From NCBI GenBank assembly GCA_028023455.1, contig JAQFVV010000036.1:8369576-8433575 (forward strand): 64,000 nt of DNA, written 5' to 3'. Positions 1 to 10,877 of this stretch are shown here, in pieces. How positions within the stretch are numbered: position 1 is the stretch's first letter; each line of letters begins with the position of its first letter. This DNA comes from Epiperipatus broadwayi (Eukaryota > Onychophora > Udeonychophora > Euonychophora > Peripatidae). The translations under genes were made by a program, and so were the position numbers. Under the pieces are notes generated by a model. That model saw only the letters and a list, made by a program, of their open reading frames with translations, was not told the origin of the DNA and did no database searches.

Positions 1-2270
1 ATACAGTGTATTTATTTAAATAAAGGTTATAAATCATCAAATCATCAGAATAAACATGATTTTGTTGCTATGCATGAAAGGTATACGTAATTGAAAGTGA
101 TTATTTAGTCAATTAGAGAAAGTTGCTTTGTTGAGAGCCAAATATAATTAATTTGATTTATTTTGTTAATCAAGAGTAATATCCTCTCAAAAGTATTTTT
201 TTTGTGCTAATAATATAACATGTTATTTATTTATTGTCATGTAGATGAAACATGTAGGCAAAGCATGTGTTCGAAGTCAGGATATTTAAGTTTTGTTATT
301 AATTTGCTTTGATAGTAGGGATAATCCCAAACTGATGCTCAAAGTTTATTTGATAATTTAAAAATCTGTAAGACAAATAGTCCATTTGTTAATATCATGT
401 TAAACCAAGTTTATTTTATTGTAATAAATGATTTGTTTTAGTTATTTAAAATCTTAAAAACTGTGTCTTGAGTTATTCTTGTGTACATTCGTATTTCCAT
501 TTCCACATCTCCACATTTCATAAATCTATTACAAAATAGATATATTATTTTAGAGTTATAATATTAAATTTGCTAGTGTCTGACAATATTGTTTTTCTTA
601 ATCCAAACATTATAAAAGAACATTTGCCACTTGATAAACGTATTAGAAAGGTTGCCAAGTCAGTATATTTGTTAGATGATGATATGAGATTAAAATACCC
701 TATCTCTGTCATTATCTTATTATTGAAACACAGTAAAATATTTTAGTCAATTTGTTTCATTACATTTTTATCATACTTTAGAATTATAATTTATGGGCCA
801 ATGTAGTTTATTTAATTCAACTGTGTTTGTTAAAATTCCCTGAGATCTTATTGTTTATTTCTTGATTGGCATTAAAGTAGATGTTTAGATTATGATATGC
901 CAAGTCATAGAATTGTTTAAGAATATAATTATAGCAAGCTGATATATGTTATACTTGGATGAAGGAAGAAATTAAGTTTAAAGTATATTTTAATAGACTG
1001 TACCAAATAAACATTATGATTCTTTATCATACAATTAATTAACAAAGGAATTTACATTATATTAAATGTTTTATAATATTTCTTCTTTTATTCATTTATT
1101 ATCATATATCTTATGAACTGCCTATAGCCTCCCACTGAGCTGAGTTGAACATAAACTTAAATATAGAGTCTCAGTAATAATTTTGTATTATATATTTTGT
1201 TATATTGTTCTATTCATTAATAGAACTGGCGCCTGGGCATTTCGCTCATGTAATGTATATGAGCGGTGTTGGGAGTGTAGGTTATAATATATATATAATT
1301 ACAAAAAAATCAAGTCAGATGTCATATGACCTAATTTCATAAGCTTATATTACAAATGTTCTATATAGTTCTTGCAAACAAGCTCTTAACAAGCTTTGCA
1401 GAATATCCATAACCCCAGACCGGTTAATCATCAGTTGGATGTCCATAACACTAAATACAAACCCCTTCTATATAGCAGACCATTAGGCATGAGTCCAGCT
1501 CAGTGAACAAAAGCTCTATAACTGTTATTGTGAGCAAAAGATATAATACAATGTATAATAATTTATAATATTTAGGGATTAAATAGATCTACTGGAATAA
1601 TTTTAACAATAAAATATAAATTTATTAATTAGAAACAATAAAATGAAATTAAGATCTGCTGAGTATCATATAAATATAAATTTGGTATCCTGATTTTGAT
1701 TAATACAAAAAGAAATAAGCTACCACATTGTGCTTTACCAATATGTCAATAGGTTTACATAAGACACATATATATCAGCACACAATGTGGTTGTATAAAA
1801 AGTGAATTGTCAAAAAAATTAATTTTTATAACACATAATAATTAATTTAACAAGCACAGACATGCTGTATGAAACATTCTAGTCATTTTTAATAATATAT
1901 AAATGTACATGTATGTGTGTACTAAAAGTATGAATCAATGTTATTAATTATTTCATTATTTCTAATGGTTAAAAAGTTTTTCTTTTCCCTTTTTAAAAAT
2001 ATATTACTTTTTTAACTGTCCAAAAATTTTTTGTTTTTTTTCAAGTTACTCTTAATTAATTATAAGCATCTTTAAATGTATTCCACCAAGTTTTTTTGTT
2101 TTTCAATGTAGAAACATTTTTGGAATTTACTTTTTTTGAATAAATTATATGAAACACAGCTTACTTTTAGTTGAATAAAGTTATTTTGTAATTTAAACAT
2201 TACAACTGTCATTTTTAAGAAATTATTTAAAATAATATTTTTCTCAATATATATATACATAGCACATTTT
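1..2270. other. AT-rich non-coding stretch, no gene seen
   Basis: This stretch is AT-rich and holds only short ORFs with no protein-like composition. The one locally GC-richer patch is near 1225-1290, where a TGGCGCC motif and ATG/CAT inverted bits occur, and near 1400-1500, which has repeat-like non-AT sequence. I see no splice pattern, RNA gene or terminal repeats that would support a named feature. Confidence 0.6.
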
Positions 2271-2277
2271 ACTAACC

Positions 2278-2283
2278 AGTTCT

Positions 2284-2327
<44 letters not shown>

Positions 2328-2346
2328 AGAATTATTTCTTTCAGTT

Positions 2347-2390
<44 letters not shown>

Positions 2391-2405
2391 AACTGAAAGA
2401 AATAA
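2278..2405. repeat. Twin (AT)n-cored hairpins
   Basis: Two adjacent inverted repeats each enclose an (AT)n tract of about 30 bp. The first has arms TTCTACTTTAT and ATAAAGTAGAA. The second has about 20-bp arms whose core is TTTCTTTCAGTTTCCAAT, matching its reverse complement at 2383-2402. Each AT tract therefore sits at the tip of a longer unique stem. This is either a pair of cruciform-prone microsatellites or the remains of a short inverted-repeat element. Confidence 0.75.
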
Positions 2406-2409
2406 TAAT

Positions 2410-2690
2410 AAAAGGACAATTAAAGAGGCAATGTTAATTTATAAATATAAGCAAGATTTAATTAATAGGCAAGCAGTAAATGTTAAGATCACAGAATTAA
2501 AGAAAGATTGACATCATGGAATTATGGCAAAGCTGACATTTTTTAAAAGTGATAGTTGACAAAGCTACAAATCAGTTGAAAGCACTTCTAAGTGACAGTT
2601 ATACATATATTTTTTTTATAAACTATTAAGTATTGTATTTTCAAATATTTATTTATAAATTTATGTATATTATTTTGAAGAAATACCGAC
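2410..2690. repeat. Dispersed repeat, copy 1 (second copy near 54.13-54.31 kb)
   Basis: The segment reading roughly AATAGGCAAGCAGTAAATG, then AAGATCACAGAATT, and later AGTGATAGTTGACAAAG and TTCTAAGTGA, recurs in the same order and strand at 54130-54310. There it reads CAAACAGCAAACG, AAGATTACGGAATT, AGTGTTAGTTGACAAAG and TTCCTAAGTGA. The two copies are diverged. No coding capacity is visible, and the family is unassigned. Confidence 0.5.
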
Positions 2691-3713
2691 ATTGATTTCT
2701 AATATTATATATATATACAATGCAGTACCTTTATCTGTGATTCTCTGCATGTAGATAAAACAGTATATGTATAAACTAATTCTTCCACAAGCTGATGGAT
2801 TTTCTTGATAAGCTAGTCCCTTTTTAAGCAGTAAACAGGCTTTTTGCCACCTTCAGGAAAGGTATAATTTGGTAATTGTTGCCATACAGGAAGTTAGCGC
2901 TATTTAGTCTAGAATTTAAAAGACTAGGTATATTGGTTAGTACACACTATATATAGACTATGAACAACGTAAAATCCTGAACTTGCCTCCATGTAATTCC
3001 AAAATCTACTATTGTAAATTAGCAGTGGTGGGATATCCTTTTTTGTTTTCAGTTATAACTTTATAGTCAGCATACTGTCATAATCTGTAAAAACTCCTAT
3101 AATCATTTTCCAATCTTTTAGTAGTCAGTATAGAATTTTAAAAAACCTCACAGTAATTTGAAAACCAGGTGGCCATTGTTCATTTTTAGAAAAATTTGCC
3201 CTAACTATAATAACTTAGATATTTTGTGTTTGAATGCATTAAAAGAAAGGTCATATATGAAAGAATGTAATGCTGTTAAAATAGTCATTTCATAAAGAAA
3301 TAGTTAAGAAAAAAATATTTTTAATAGTTTTAAGAATGTTTATTTTTACACTGATTCACAAATTCTTAATTTTGAAATTCAAATGATAAAATGACAATTT
3401 TATAAGCAGCTTCATCACATCTGTCTAAAAATGACAAAAAGAATGATGTATTGGAAGTCTTACCTGAGGTAATTTTTCACTGAGAAATTTACTAAAACAG
3501 TGGCCTTGCTGTGGTCCATTTTCATTTTAGAGCCAGATGTGTTCATTTGTGCAAAAATATCTTTAACAATATGAATGGTTTTTAGTGGAGAGAAAAGCAA
3601 CAGAACAGTGTATTCAAAAATAAATAAATAAACTCATAAAAAATAAAATGAATAAAAATAAATCAATAAAGATAATTTTTTATTATTATTAACAATGATT
3701 ACATGTGTGGAAG
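2691..3713. other. Non-coding, nothing recognised
   Basis: The DNA is AT-rich with scattered A and T runs and no sustained open frame. I see no terminal inverted repeats, tRNA-like boxes or tandem structure. Confidence 0.55.
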
Positions 3714-4112
3714 AAAGGCTGAGTTCAAATACATGGCACTATAACACAGAGTGGATGGATTGATGAAGTCAGAAACTGTGTATAAAATATTCTATATTCC
3801 ATGAAATTTCAGTTGTGTAGCATAAACTTATATATAAATATATTTATTATTTTGCATAAAAGATATTAAAAAAGGCTGAATTCAAATACATGGCACTATA
3901 ACACAGAGTGAATGGATTGATGAAGCCAGAAAATGTGTATAAAATATCCTATATTACATGAAATTCCAGTTGTGTAACATAAACTTGTATATAAATATAT
4001 TATTATTTTGCATAAAAGATATGAAGAAAGGTTGAGTTCAAATACATGGCACTGTAACAATAAGTGGATGGATTGAGGAAGCCAGAAAATCTATACAATA
4101 TTTTATATTACT
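3714..4112. repeat. 157-bp tandem repeat, about 2.5 units
   Basis: Units begin at GAGTTCAAATACATGGCAC (3721), a diverged form at 3878 and again at 4034, so the period is 156-157 bp. Each unit contains a block reading GATTGATGAAG, then CAGAAA, and an AT-rich half ending in TTTTGCATAAAAGATAT. The last unit is truncated near 4110. The GATGA...GAAA spacing resembles a hammerhead core that has lost stem II, but no ribozyme can be claimed here. Confidence 0.8.
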
Positions 4113-4291
4113 TGCCTAAAATTGACACAAATCAATTGCAGGTCATAACTTTAGCAAGTCCAGGCTGATGCAATAATTGTCCATAAGTTCAAACTTGGTC
4201 ACATGTGATACACTATTCATATTTATAATCATGCCAAAAAATGCATCAGCTTATGGGGTGACAGATTACCCCAGTCCCAAACTTTTTTCCA

Positions 4292-4871
4292 TTCTACAGC
4301 ATATTTATTTGACTCAGCACATAAAAAATATAAATTATTATTCTATAGCAGGGGTCCCCAATCCTATGCCTGCAGGCACCATGTCGCCCACAGACCATTT
4401 TACGTGTGCCTGCTGCTATCTGAACATGATAAAAAAAATTTATCTGATATAAATGAATTTAATTTTTAAAATTTCTTATAAATTATTGTATTATATTGTA
4501 ATCAAATTGTAGGGCATACTATACTTTTACAGTGTAAAAATATAAACATTAATTATATGTTAAATTTTATTTTTTGAAATAAATATTTTTTTGTACATTA
4601 TATGTATTATTAACAATATCCAACTATAAATTTACATTGAAAAATAAATGGTGCCTGCCACCTAGCCAGTATTATAGAATGTGCTCTTAAATGCAAAAAG
4701 GTTGGGGACCCCTGTTCTATAGCATATTTATTTATCTCATCACATAGAAAATATTATAATTTATTATTCTATAGCATATTTATTTATCTCATCACATATA
4801 AAATATTATAATTTATTCTTCTATAGCATATTTATTTGTTTCAGTACATAAAAATTATTATAATTTATAAA
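4292..4871. repeat. 52-bp tandem repeat split by a hAT insertion
   Basis: Units start with TTCTAYAGCATATTTATTT at 4292, 4715, 4767 and 4819, giving a period of 52 bp. The second unit is interrupted right after its first eight bases by the hAT element at 4349-4714, so the tandem array predates that insertion. Confidence 0.8.
4349..4714. mobile_element. Non-autonomous hAT element with intact TSD
   Basis: The termini are the inverted repeats CAGGGGTCCCCAA and TTGGGGACCCCTG. They are flanked by an exact 8-bp duplication TTCTATAG (4341-4348 and 4715-4722). The 8-bp TSD and the CAG...CTG termini are diagnostic of the hAT superfamily. The 366-bp body has a GC-richer left 90 bp and an AT-rich remainder, with no transposase frame. 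The perfect TSD and near-perfect termini suggest a fairly young insertion. It must have been mobilised in trans by an element elsewhere in the genome. Confidence 0.92.
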
Positions 4872-4879
4872 AAAAAAAA

Positions 4880-6355
4880 TTAAGAAAAAAGTAATTACAT
4901 ATCCTTGAACATTATCCAAAAACGTAACTTGAGAAGAGGGCCCAGAATTGCGGACAACTTCAATGGAAAATCAGAATAAAATCTTCAGTAATTGATCCAA
5001 CCATTGTGGAATAACTTTTTTTTTTACGATATATAAACTGATAAAAATATAAAAAAAACTTTTTTAGGTACCCTTCGCTAAAAATATTCATAAAAAATCT
5101 AAAAATTGTCATACAGAAAAAATTCTTACATTTTCATGTAGAAGTCAAAATGGCGCAAAGAATGACATAAGTCATGTATGTGTGACGTTTACCGTTTACA
5201 CGCAAATTCAGCTCAAAATTGAAATTTCTAAAAAGTCATACAAAAGTCGTACTGGGGGTCAAGTTAATGACTTTTTAAAATTCATCTTAATCCTTTCAAA
5301 AACAACTTTGTAGGATTTTTATCAAAATATGTTATATAAGCTTTAATTAAAAAAATTCTTTAATCAAAATAGATAATGGAATTTTATAATTACCAGTACA
5401 TCTATTGTAACTTAAAAATATGCTTGTTTTAATTTCAAAATCATAATTAATTTAATATTAATTAGACCTTTTTAAATCTTTAATTTCTAATAAATTTCTT
5501 TACAATTCAAAATTATTTAATTCTTAACTGTTATTCCAGTGTAATATAGAAGATATCTACAAAAAATTTTGTGTTTATTTCTACATTTCCTTTCAACTTT
5601 ATATTTATATGTGCACACATTCTATTATGTTGTTATATGCCATGAAACACATATTTGAATATATGTAAGGTTTTTTAAAAAAAAATTAAGAAATAAGCAA
5701 ATGAATTTAATGGTTTTATACTTCTATATTATTTACAATCTTTAAAATAGGCTTAAATAAGTGTGAAATAAATATAACCTTATAAATATGAATTTCCGAT
5801 CTATATATTAAAATAAATTTTATTTCATGCAACTAAGCTGACATTTATTTTATATACATTGGTAAAGAGATTTTCTTATCAAGACTTTATTATTCAGTTA
5901 TTTATTCAATTAGTCATTAAAGGAATTACCTCTAAGATTATATCAAATTTGTATATGAAAATGCTGGGAAAACTTAAAGAAACAGACATTTGATTTAAAA
6001 TAATGAAGATGGATCCTAGTTACAATAATGTTGCTGATAAATGTAACAATATTTATTATACATTTTTTAAGAAGATAAATAAGCAAAATGAGAAGTATAT
6101 GTGTTTTTGATAATGTAAATTATGCTTTACATTTAAAAGAGAATAAAATTAGATGACAAGACCTAGAAAATGTTTCATAAAATATTTAGGAGACATTTGA
6201 TAAAAAGTGTGATAAGTGTTAATATTAGTTAAAATAATTATTTAATGTTTCTGATCAAGTTCATAATTGAAATATTTAACAAATCATCAAAGGTTATAAA
6301 TGATAAACAAACATATAGAAACAATGTAATTAGAATATGTGGTCAGAATAGTGTA
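4880..6355. other. Non-coding, nothing recognised
   Basis: A slightly less AT-rich patch at about 4910-5300 contains AAAATGGCGCAAAG and TGTGACGTTTACC but no supported frame or splice pair. The rest is AT-rich with short poly-A and poly-T runs. No repeat partner was noticed in the window. Confidence 0.5.
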
Positions 6356-6361
6356 TGCTAT

Positions 6362-6518
6362 TAAACAATGAGGATTGCCAATTCCTTAACAAGCTTTGTG
6401 ATAAATGCTTAGCCAGAGCCAGCACCTAAAATATCTCTGTCAGAGATATTTTGAGTGCTGACTCTGGCTAAACATTTATCACAAAGCTTGTTGAGGAATT
6501 GGCAATCCTCATTGTTTA
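6362..6518. repeat. 157-bp near-perfect palindrome (foldback MITE-like)
   Basis: Two arms of about 78 bp meet at a centre near 6440 (ATATCTCTGTCAGAGATAT). The outer ends are TAAACAATGAGGATTGCC and its complement. Only a handful of mismatches separate the arms, so a transcript would fold into one long hairpin. There is no internal loop and no coding sequence. It could be a foldback-type MITE or a recent inverted duplication. I see no convincing target duplication beyond A/T bases. Confidence 0.85.
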
Positions 6519-6784
6519 TAACTTACAAGCTTAAGAGATTAAGGTCATGTGATCTATGACTCTTATTTTGAGTATTTATAGTGTATGCTATTGTTTTGAA
6601 AATATTTGAAATTTATTTTATATGTATAAATTTTAGTAATGGGATACAGATTTATTTACCATCCATATTAATAATTTTTAATATTTTGTTTTAAAAGGAT
6701 AACGAATAGTGAAGAAAATATTAAAAAAATTCAAGTCAAGTAAAATGAGAGCTCAAACCTTACACATACAAGGTATTAAGTTAA

Positions 6785-7095
6785 ATATTTGAAAAACAGG
6801 CACTTCTCACATACATGGAGCCTAATTGTAAATATAGGGGATTTGAACTCAGACTTTCAAGCATCCTTCAACTATCCCTATTATCTCATATCACTGATAC
6901 ACATGACCACATACATGTAGAAAAGATAATCACCAATATCAGTATTTCGTGCTAAACCAGCACTCATCAGTTGGTTCGGATTGTCATCTTCCCCACACAT
7001 ATATAATCAGTGCTCAGTATATATTAAGATAGAAAATCTTCATACTTTAATGGACAGGCTTCAATCCACTCCAACCTCCAACTCTTCAGCCATCC
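6785..7095 (-). repeat. Repeat carrying the canonical hammerhead (copy 1)
   Basis: A dispersed repeat surrounds the ribozyme at 6921-6990. A diverged second copy lies at about 25.70-25.92 kb. On the plus strand they share, in order, a TCAGACTTTCAA-like block, an ACTGATACA block, CCACATACATGT and ATTTCGTGCT. The element has no ORF. Its limits are approximate because I could not identify a target duplication. Confidence 0.65.
6921..6990 (-). ncRNA. Hammerhead ribozyme, type I, canonical core
   Basis: Read on the minus strand, the invariant CUGAUGA lies at 6970-6964. It is followed by a perfect 5-bp stem II (GTGCT/AGCAC, loop GGTTT) and GAAA at 6948-6945. A two-pair stem III (A-U, U-A) with loop ACTG comes next, then the NUH cleavage triplet AUA (6939-6937). 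Stem I pairs ACCAA (6975-6971) with TTGGT (6936-6932). An internal loop and a second helix AAGAT (6990-6986) with ATCTT (6927-6923) complete it. The first stem II pair is the expected G-C, so every conserved core base is present. The very short stem III is typical of hammerheads in Penelope-like elements and small retrozymes, which are thought to act as dimers. Self-cleavage is predicted between 6937 and 6936. Confidence 0.85.
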
Positions 7096-7817
7096 ATGTT
7101 TAATTTATATTTTATTCACGTACATTTGTAATCAAACATATTATTATTTTACTTGGGGGGGGGGTACACATATTCATTTATTTTATTTTGGGTTTAACAA
7201 AGTATCGAATACCAAATGTTCTGTTAAATTTGCAACATAATTTCATCATGTATTCTTTTATTAGCAATAACATAACTATCAACATTTATCTCAAAAATCT
7301 ATCTGTAGTTCTGTGTGCTAATAACAAACTTAGTGTAATGAGGATATGAAAAAATAGCCTAAGGATGCACTAGGTAAGCATCTTTGTTTATATGCGCTCA
7401 TGAATCATAAATAGTTTCAAGTAGGAATGAATTATAGATATTTTCCTGATTCACAGATTATGATACATAATGTTGAGTTTTCCAAAGACGGGATCATGAT
7501 AAAATCTTTTACATCTTCTTTTATACAACTAGTTTTAAATAATAAAATAAAATTTAATAGCAAGAAAAAAAGTTATAATGGAAATAATATATTTACAATC
7601 ATTATTTATCAATTATGAAATTCAATATAAGCATGGCTTTGTTCTAAATTACAATATTTATTAGCTTAAATAAGCAGACTAATTACTATAAAGTAACTAA
7701 ATAAAAATAGTTAAAATAAATAATACTTTCTTGAATAATAATTATCATTCTGAAAATGAGAAAAATCAACAATTGAAAACTAAAAATGAAATGGGATAAA
7801 AAATTATAGTTTGTTTT
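7096..7817. other. Non-coding, nothing recognised
   Basis: AT-rich DNA with a run of nine G at 7155-7163. The open frames are short and AT-driven. Nothing else supports a feature. Confidence 0.5.
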
Positions 7818-7825
7818 GACTAGAA

Positions 7826-8318
7826 CAGGGGTGGGAAAATAGCGGCCCAAGAGCCACATGCAGCCTGCCAAGTGTTTTTATGCGGCCTGCCAAAACAATC
7901 AGAAAAATCCACCTTGAACTAAGATTTCCTTCCCATGCATGACCAAAAATTCGTCTCTTATTTTCCACTAGGATGGCCACATCAATGCACATGCACAGTG
8001 TAGATACAATGTGCAGTTATTTTCCAGTTAATATGGTTAATTTCAATTTTGTCTTTGCATTAGCAAATATATACATTTCCAACTTTAGTGAAACCATGAA
8101 CCCTCCAAAAAATGTAAAATCCGTGATGAATGTCATGTGTTTTATGAAGAATGGAGAAACAAATATTTCTTTGGTAATACAGGGAATAAAGCTGTGTGTT
8201 TATTGTGTGATGAAAAAAGATGCAGCCCTACACTAACCTTCACTTCTACAAAGTGGCCCCTGATGCAGCCCTCCACCAACCTCTGTGGCCCCCAAGCCAA
8301 AATAATTGCCCACCACTG
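7826..8318 (+). mobile_element. hAT deletion derivative with remnant transposase N-terminus
   Basis: The ends CAGGGGTGGGAAAA and a TTGCCCACCACTG-type terminus form imperfect inverted repeats. They are flanked by an exact 8-bp TSD GACTAGAA (7818-7825 and 8319-8326). Subterminal CGGCCC/GGCCCCC blocks are typical of hAT. Inside (about 8098-8230 +) one frame reads a peptide containing KCKIRDECHVFYEEWRNKYF followed by KAVCLLC. This matches the N-terminal BED-like segment of hAT transposases of the GTF2IRD2/ZBED class. The rest of the transposase is deleted, so this is a non-autonomous derivative of a recognisable parent. Confidence 0.9.
8098..8236 (+). pseudogene. hAT transposase N-terminal fragment
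   Basis: The frame starting after a TGA at about 8090 encodes a lysine- and cysteine-rich head, then YEEWRNKYFF and a CxxC (CLLC) half of a zinc finger. This fits the start of hAT transposases related to GTF2I-repeat-domain proteins (family knowledge). The downstream His pair of the finger and the whole RNase-H-like catalytic domain are missing. It is therefore a coding relic, not a gene. Confidence 0.7.
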
Positions 8319-8499
8319 GACTAGAATAATATTGCACTTATTACATAAGAGAATGAAAGCTAGATTACTTTTAAAAACAAATAAGCAGAATTAAAAGATT
8401 AATAAAACTACATGAATTTTAAAATAGGCATCCAAAATTTGGAATTTTTTCATTTCAATAAACATTTATTTACTAAATACTATGATTATACTGTTATCA

Positions 8500-9880
8500 T
8501 TCTTGTTATAGATGGAAGCTCTGGAAGCCATGGGAATTCCTTTGATTATTGTTCCATGGATATGAGGAATGGTTGTACATCAAACTGGATCATCTTATTG
8601 ATCAATTTATTTCCAAAATTGTTTGACTATGGGTAGTGATGAGTTATCTTGTTGTGAGTTGGGCTTCTGCTTTTTGTGTGGAGTTCTGGGATGTCCAGAA
8701 GATTCCACATGTCTAAACCAATGATGCATGGTCTGATTTCCTCATCTCTTTTTTTAATCTTGTTGATCATATGGATCTAGACCTGTTTAGTGTCAGGAGT
8801 TGGATGTTCTAAGTTATGCTTGCAGTGTGTTGTTCAGAGCACAAATGTGTAGAATATGGAGAGCCATATCCATGTGATAGTTTGTGTAGCAATGCATTGC
8901 CAGATTGAGGTGATTGTTTGGAAGCTTATTTTGGAGCTAGTAAATATCAGTATCTGATGCTGCCAAGTTTTGGGCATCTATGTATTATATGATTTATTGT
9001 TTCATTTTCTTTCATGCATAGTTAATAGAGCAGGTTGATGCTGGAGTAACTTACTTTTGTATGTTAGAAACCAATTGGTGGGTAACACATCTAGGTTTAT
9101 TTTGACGATGAAATCTAAGAATTTTGTTCTAAACTCCTCCTTTTGAATTTGTTTATGAGATTTTTGTTTGTTAAATTAAGCTTGTCATAAGATGGTTGGA
9201 TCTGTGAATGAATAATGTTGTAGGCATCCCAGTATTTAATTTTTCTGATAGCCATGGCATTGTGAGGATTGTGATGCTGCTTAATGAGGCTATCCAGGGT
9301 TGTGATCCAATCTGTTTTGGAGGATGGCAGTCGATCGGTGGGTTGCATGACTATGGGAACTTCAATGTTTGCAATTTCCTCTGAGAGTCTACTGAGTATG
9401 TTATAGCATTTTTGAAAGTAGGTTGTATTTGTGGAGTGTGGGGATAGGCCATTTAACTGATGGGAATGCTGCATTCCAGCGAGGCTAATGGTGACCGTTT
9501 TTTCCGCACCAAAAGAGCCTAGAGCAAAGTGAGTTGATCCTCCCCTCAAACTGTTTAGTTGGTTTGATGATCAGGAGATAGTAATTGATCTTGAGGAACA
9601 GGATCATATTTAGCAATGTTACCATGCCATGGAGTGAAAGGTAAACTTTGGACAGGGATGTTTGTTTGCCAAATCAATCATGTTGTTTTGTACTTCCCTT
9701 GCCATTACTGGGGAGGCTTTGTGGAAAGGGAGTCCAAGGAAGTTCTGGGGCTCTCCAGAGAAGTGAGTGGAAATCTTTTCCCCTGTGGCAATTCTCCAGG
9801 CCAAAGATTATGCAAAGTTAAATTTCAATTTGAATTTTACTGCATAGTGATCCAAAATTGTGTTTAGTAGTCCAAGGTAT
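8500..9880 (-). pseudogene. Decayed non-LTR retrotransposon, RLE-type tail
   Basis: On the minus strand, an interrupted frame runs from about 9870 to about 8500. It contains a PQNFLGLPFHKASP-like segment (post-RT region), a 144-codon open piece at 9115-9549, and near 9030-8990 the sequence MKENETINHIIHRCPKL. The H-x4-C with an upstream cysteine resembles the zinc motif ahead of the restriction-like endonuclease in R2/R4/CRE-type elements. Several stops and frameshifts show it is dead. The family assignment is tentative; it could instead be another LINE clade with a C-terminal zinc knuckle. Confidence 0.45.
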
Positions 9881-9954
9881 TTTTGTAAGGGAAGTATGAC
9901 ATATTTAAATCAGCCTAGTACAAAAATTCTAATTTTTGTTTCCAACTATGTCAA

Positions 9955-10395
9955 TATATATATAAATAAATACTTAAAACAATAAAAAGCGTAAAGAATA
10001 AGTGTTTATTCTATTCTTTGCATTTATTAACGTACAAATGTTCTCGAAGTGTTATTTCTATTTAAATTTCATATACATTACCTCTATACATTTACAAATT
10101 GATATTTCGTTAATATTATAAAATTGTAAAAAAAAAAAAAGACATTGTTTTTATTTTTTAAATGTTTAATCATAATTTTGAATGATTTATGCTATATTTA
10201 AATTAGATTAATTTACAAGTTCTATTTTTTATTTTCAATAATGTTAATACATGAGTGCTTAAAACCATCATAAGTGTAAAGAAGAGGTGATCTATTCTAT
10301 TCTTTGCACTTATTGATGTATGAATGCTATTTATACATAGCTTCTGTGGATGTTTATATTTCATATACATTAAAACAATGTGCATTTAATGTATA
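9955..10395. repeat. Diverged tandem duplication
   Basis: Two similar segments lie at about 9975-10135 and 10245-10390. They share AGTGTTTATTCTATTCTTTG-like and TTTCATATACATTA-like blocks in the same order. The copies are strongly diverged. No coding or terminal-repeat structure is visible. Confidence 0.5.
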
Positions 10396-10399
10396 ACAG

Positions 10400-10875
10400 T
10401 ATTTAGAAATGGTTTTTCTTCTTTCTGAAGGACAATCATTTATTAATCAATTTTAAAACTAATGTAAATAAAAACCATGATTTCTGTCTCTATTCTGGCC
10501 AATAATCTAGTTATTATGTAATTTATACTAAAAAAGATCAAATTTTTAAATTTTCTAATACAAATTAAAGTAAAAACAGTTATTATTATTACTATTACAA
10601 CTATTCTCTAAGTTTATTTTGAATTCCATCAATAATATAAAATATTTCTCCAAGTTATTTGTCATATGTTTGGATTTTTCTTTATGTTTTCAATGACACA
10701 TTTATTATGTTGATGGATACTGTCTCACTTTTACTTCTCCTCTTCTGATGTCATCGATCTCTTAAAGTATTATATACTTTTGCGATAAATTATGTATTCT
10801 CACAATAATAAGCGATTGTAATCTCTAATTTTTGATTCACTTTAAGCGTTAAAAGATCTCCCATTAAGTTAAAAG
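10400..10875. other. Non-coding, nothing recognised
   Basis: AT-rich sequence immediately upstream of a truncated LINE. It is probably the pre-insertion host sequence. No feature is supported. Confidence 0.5.
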
Positions 10876-10877
10876 CA

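Noticed and set aside
1420-1450. Minus-strand CTGATGA near the AACCGGTCTGGGG block as a hammerhead
   Set aside because: No GAAA box or stem II follows at the required distance.
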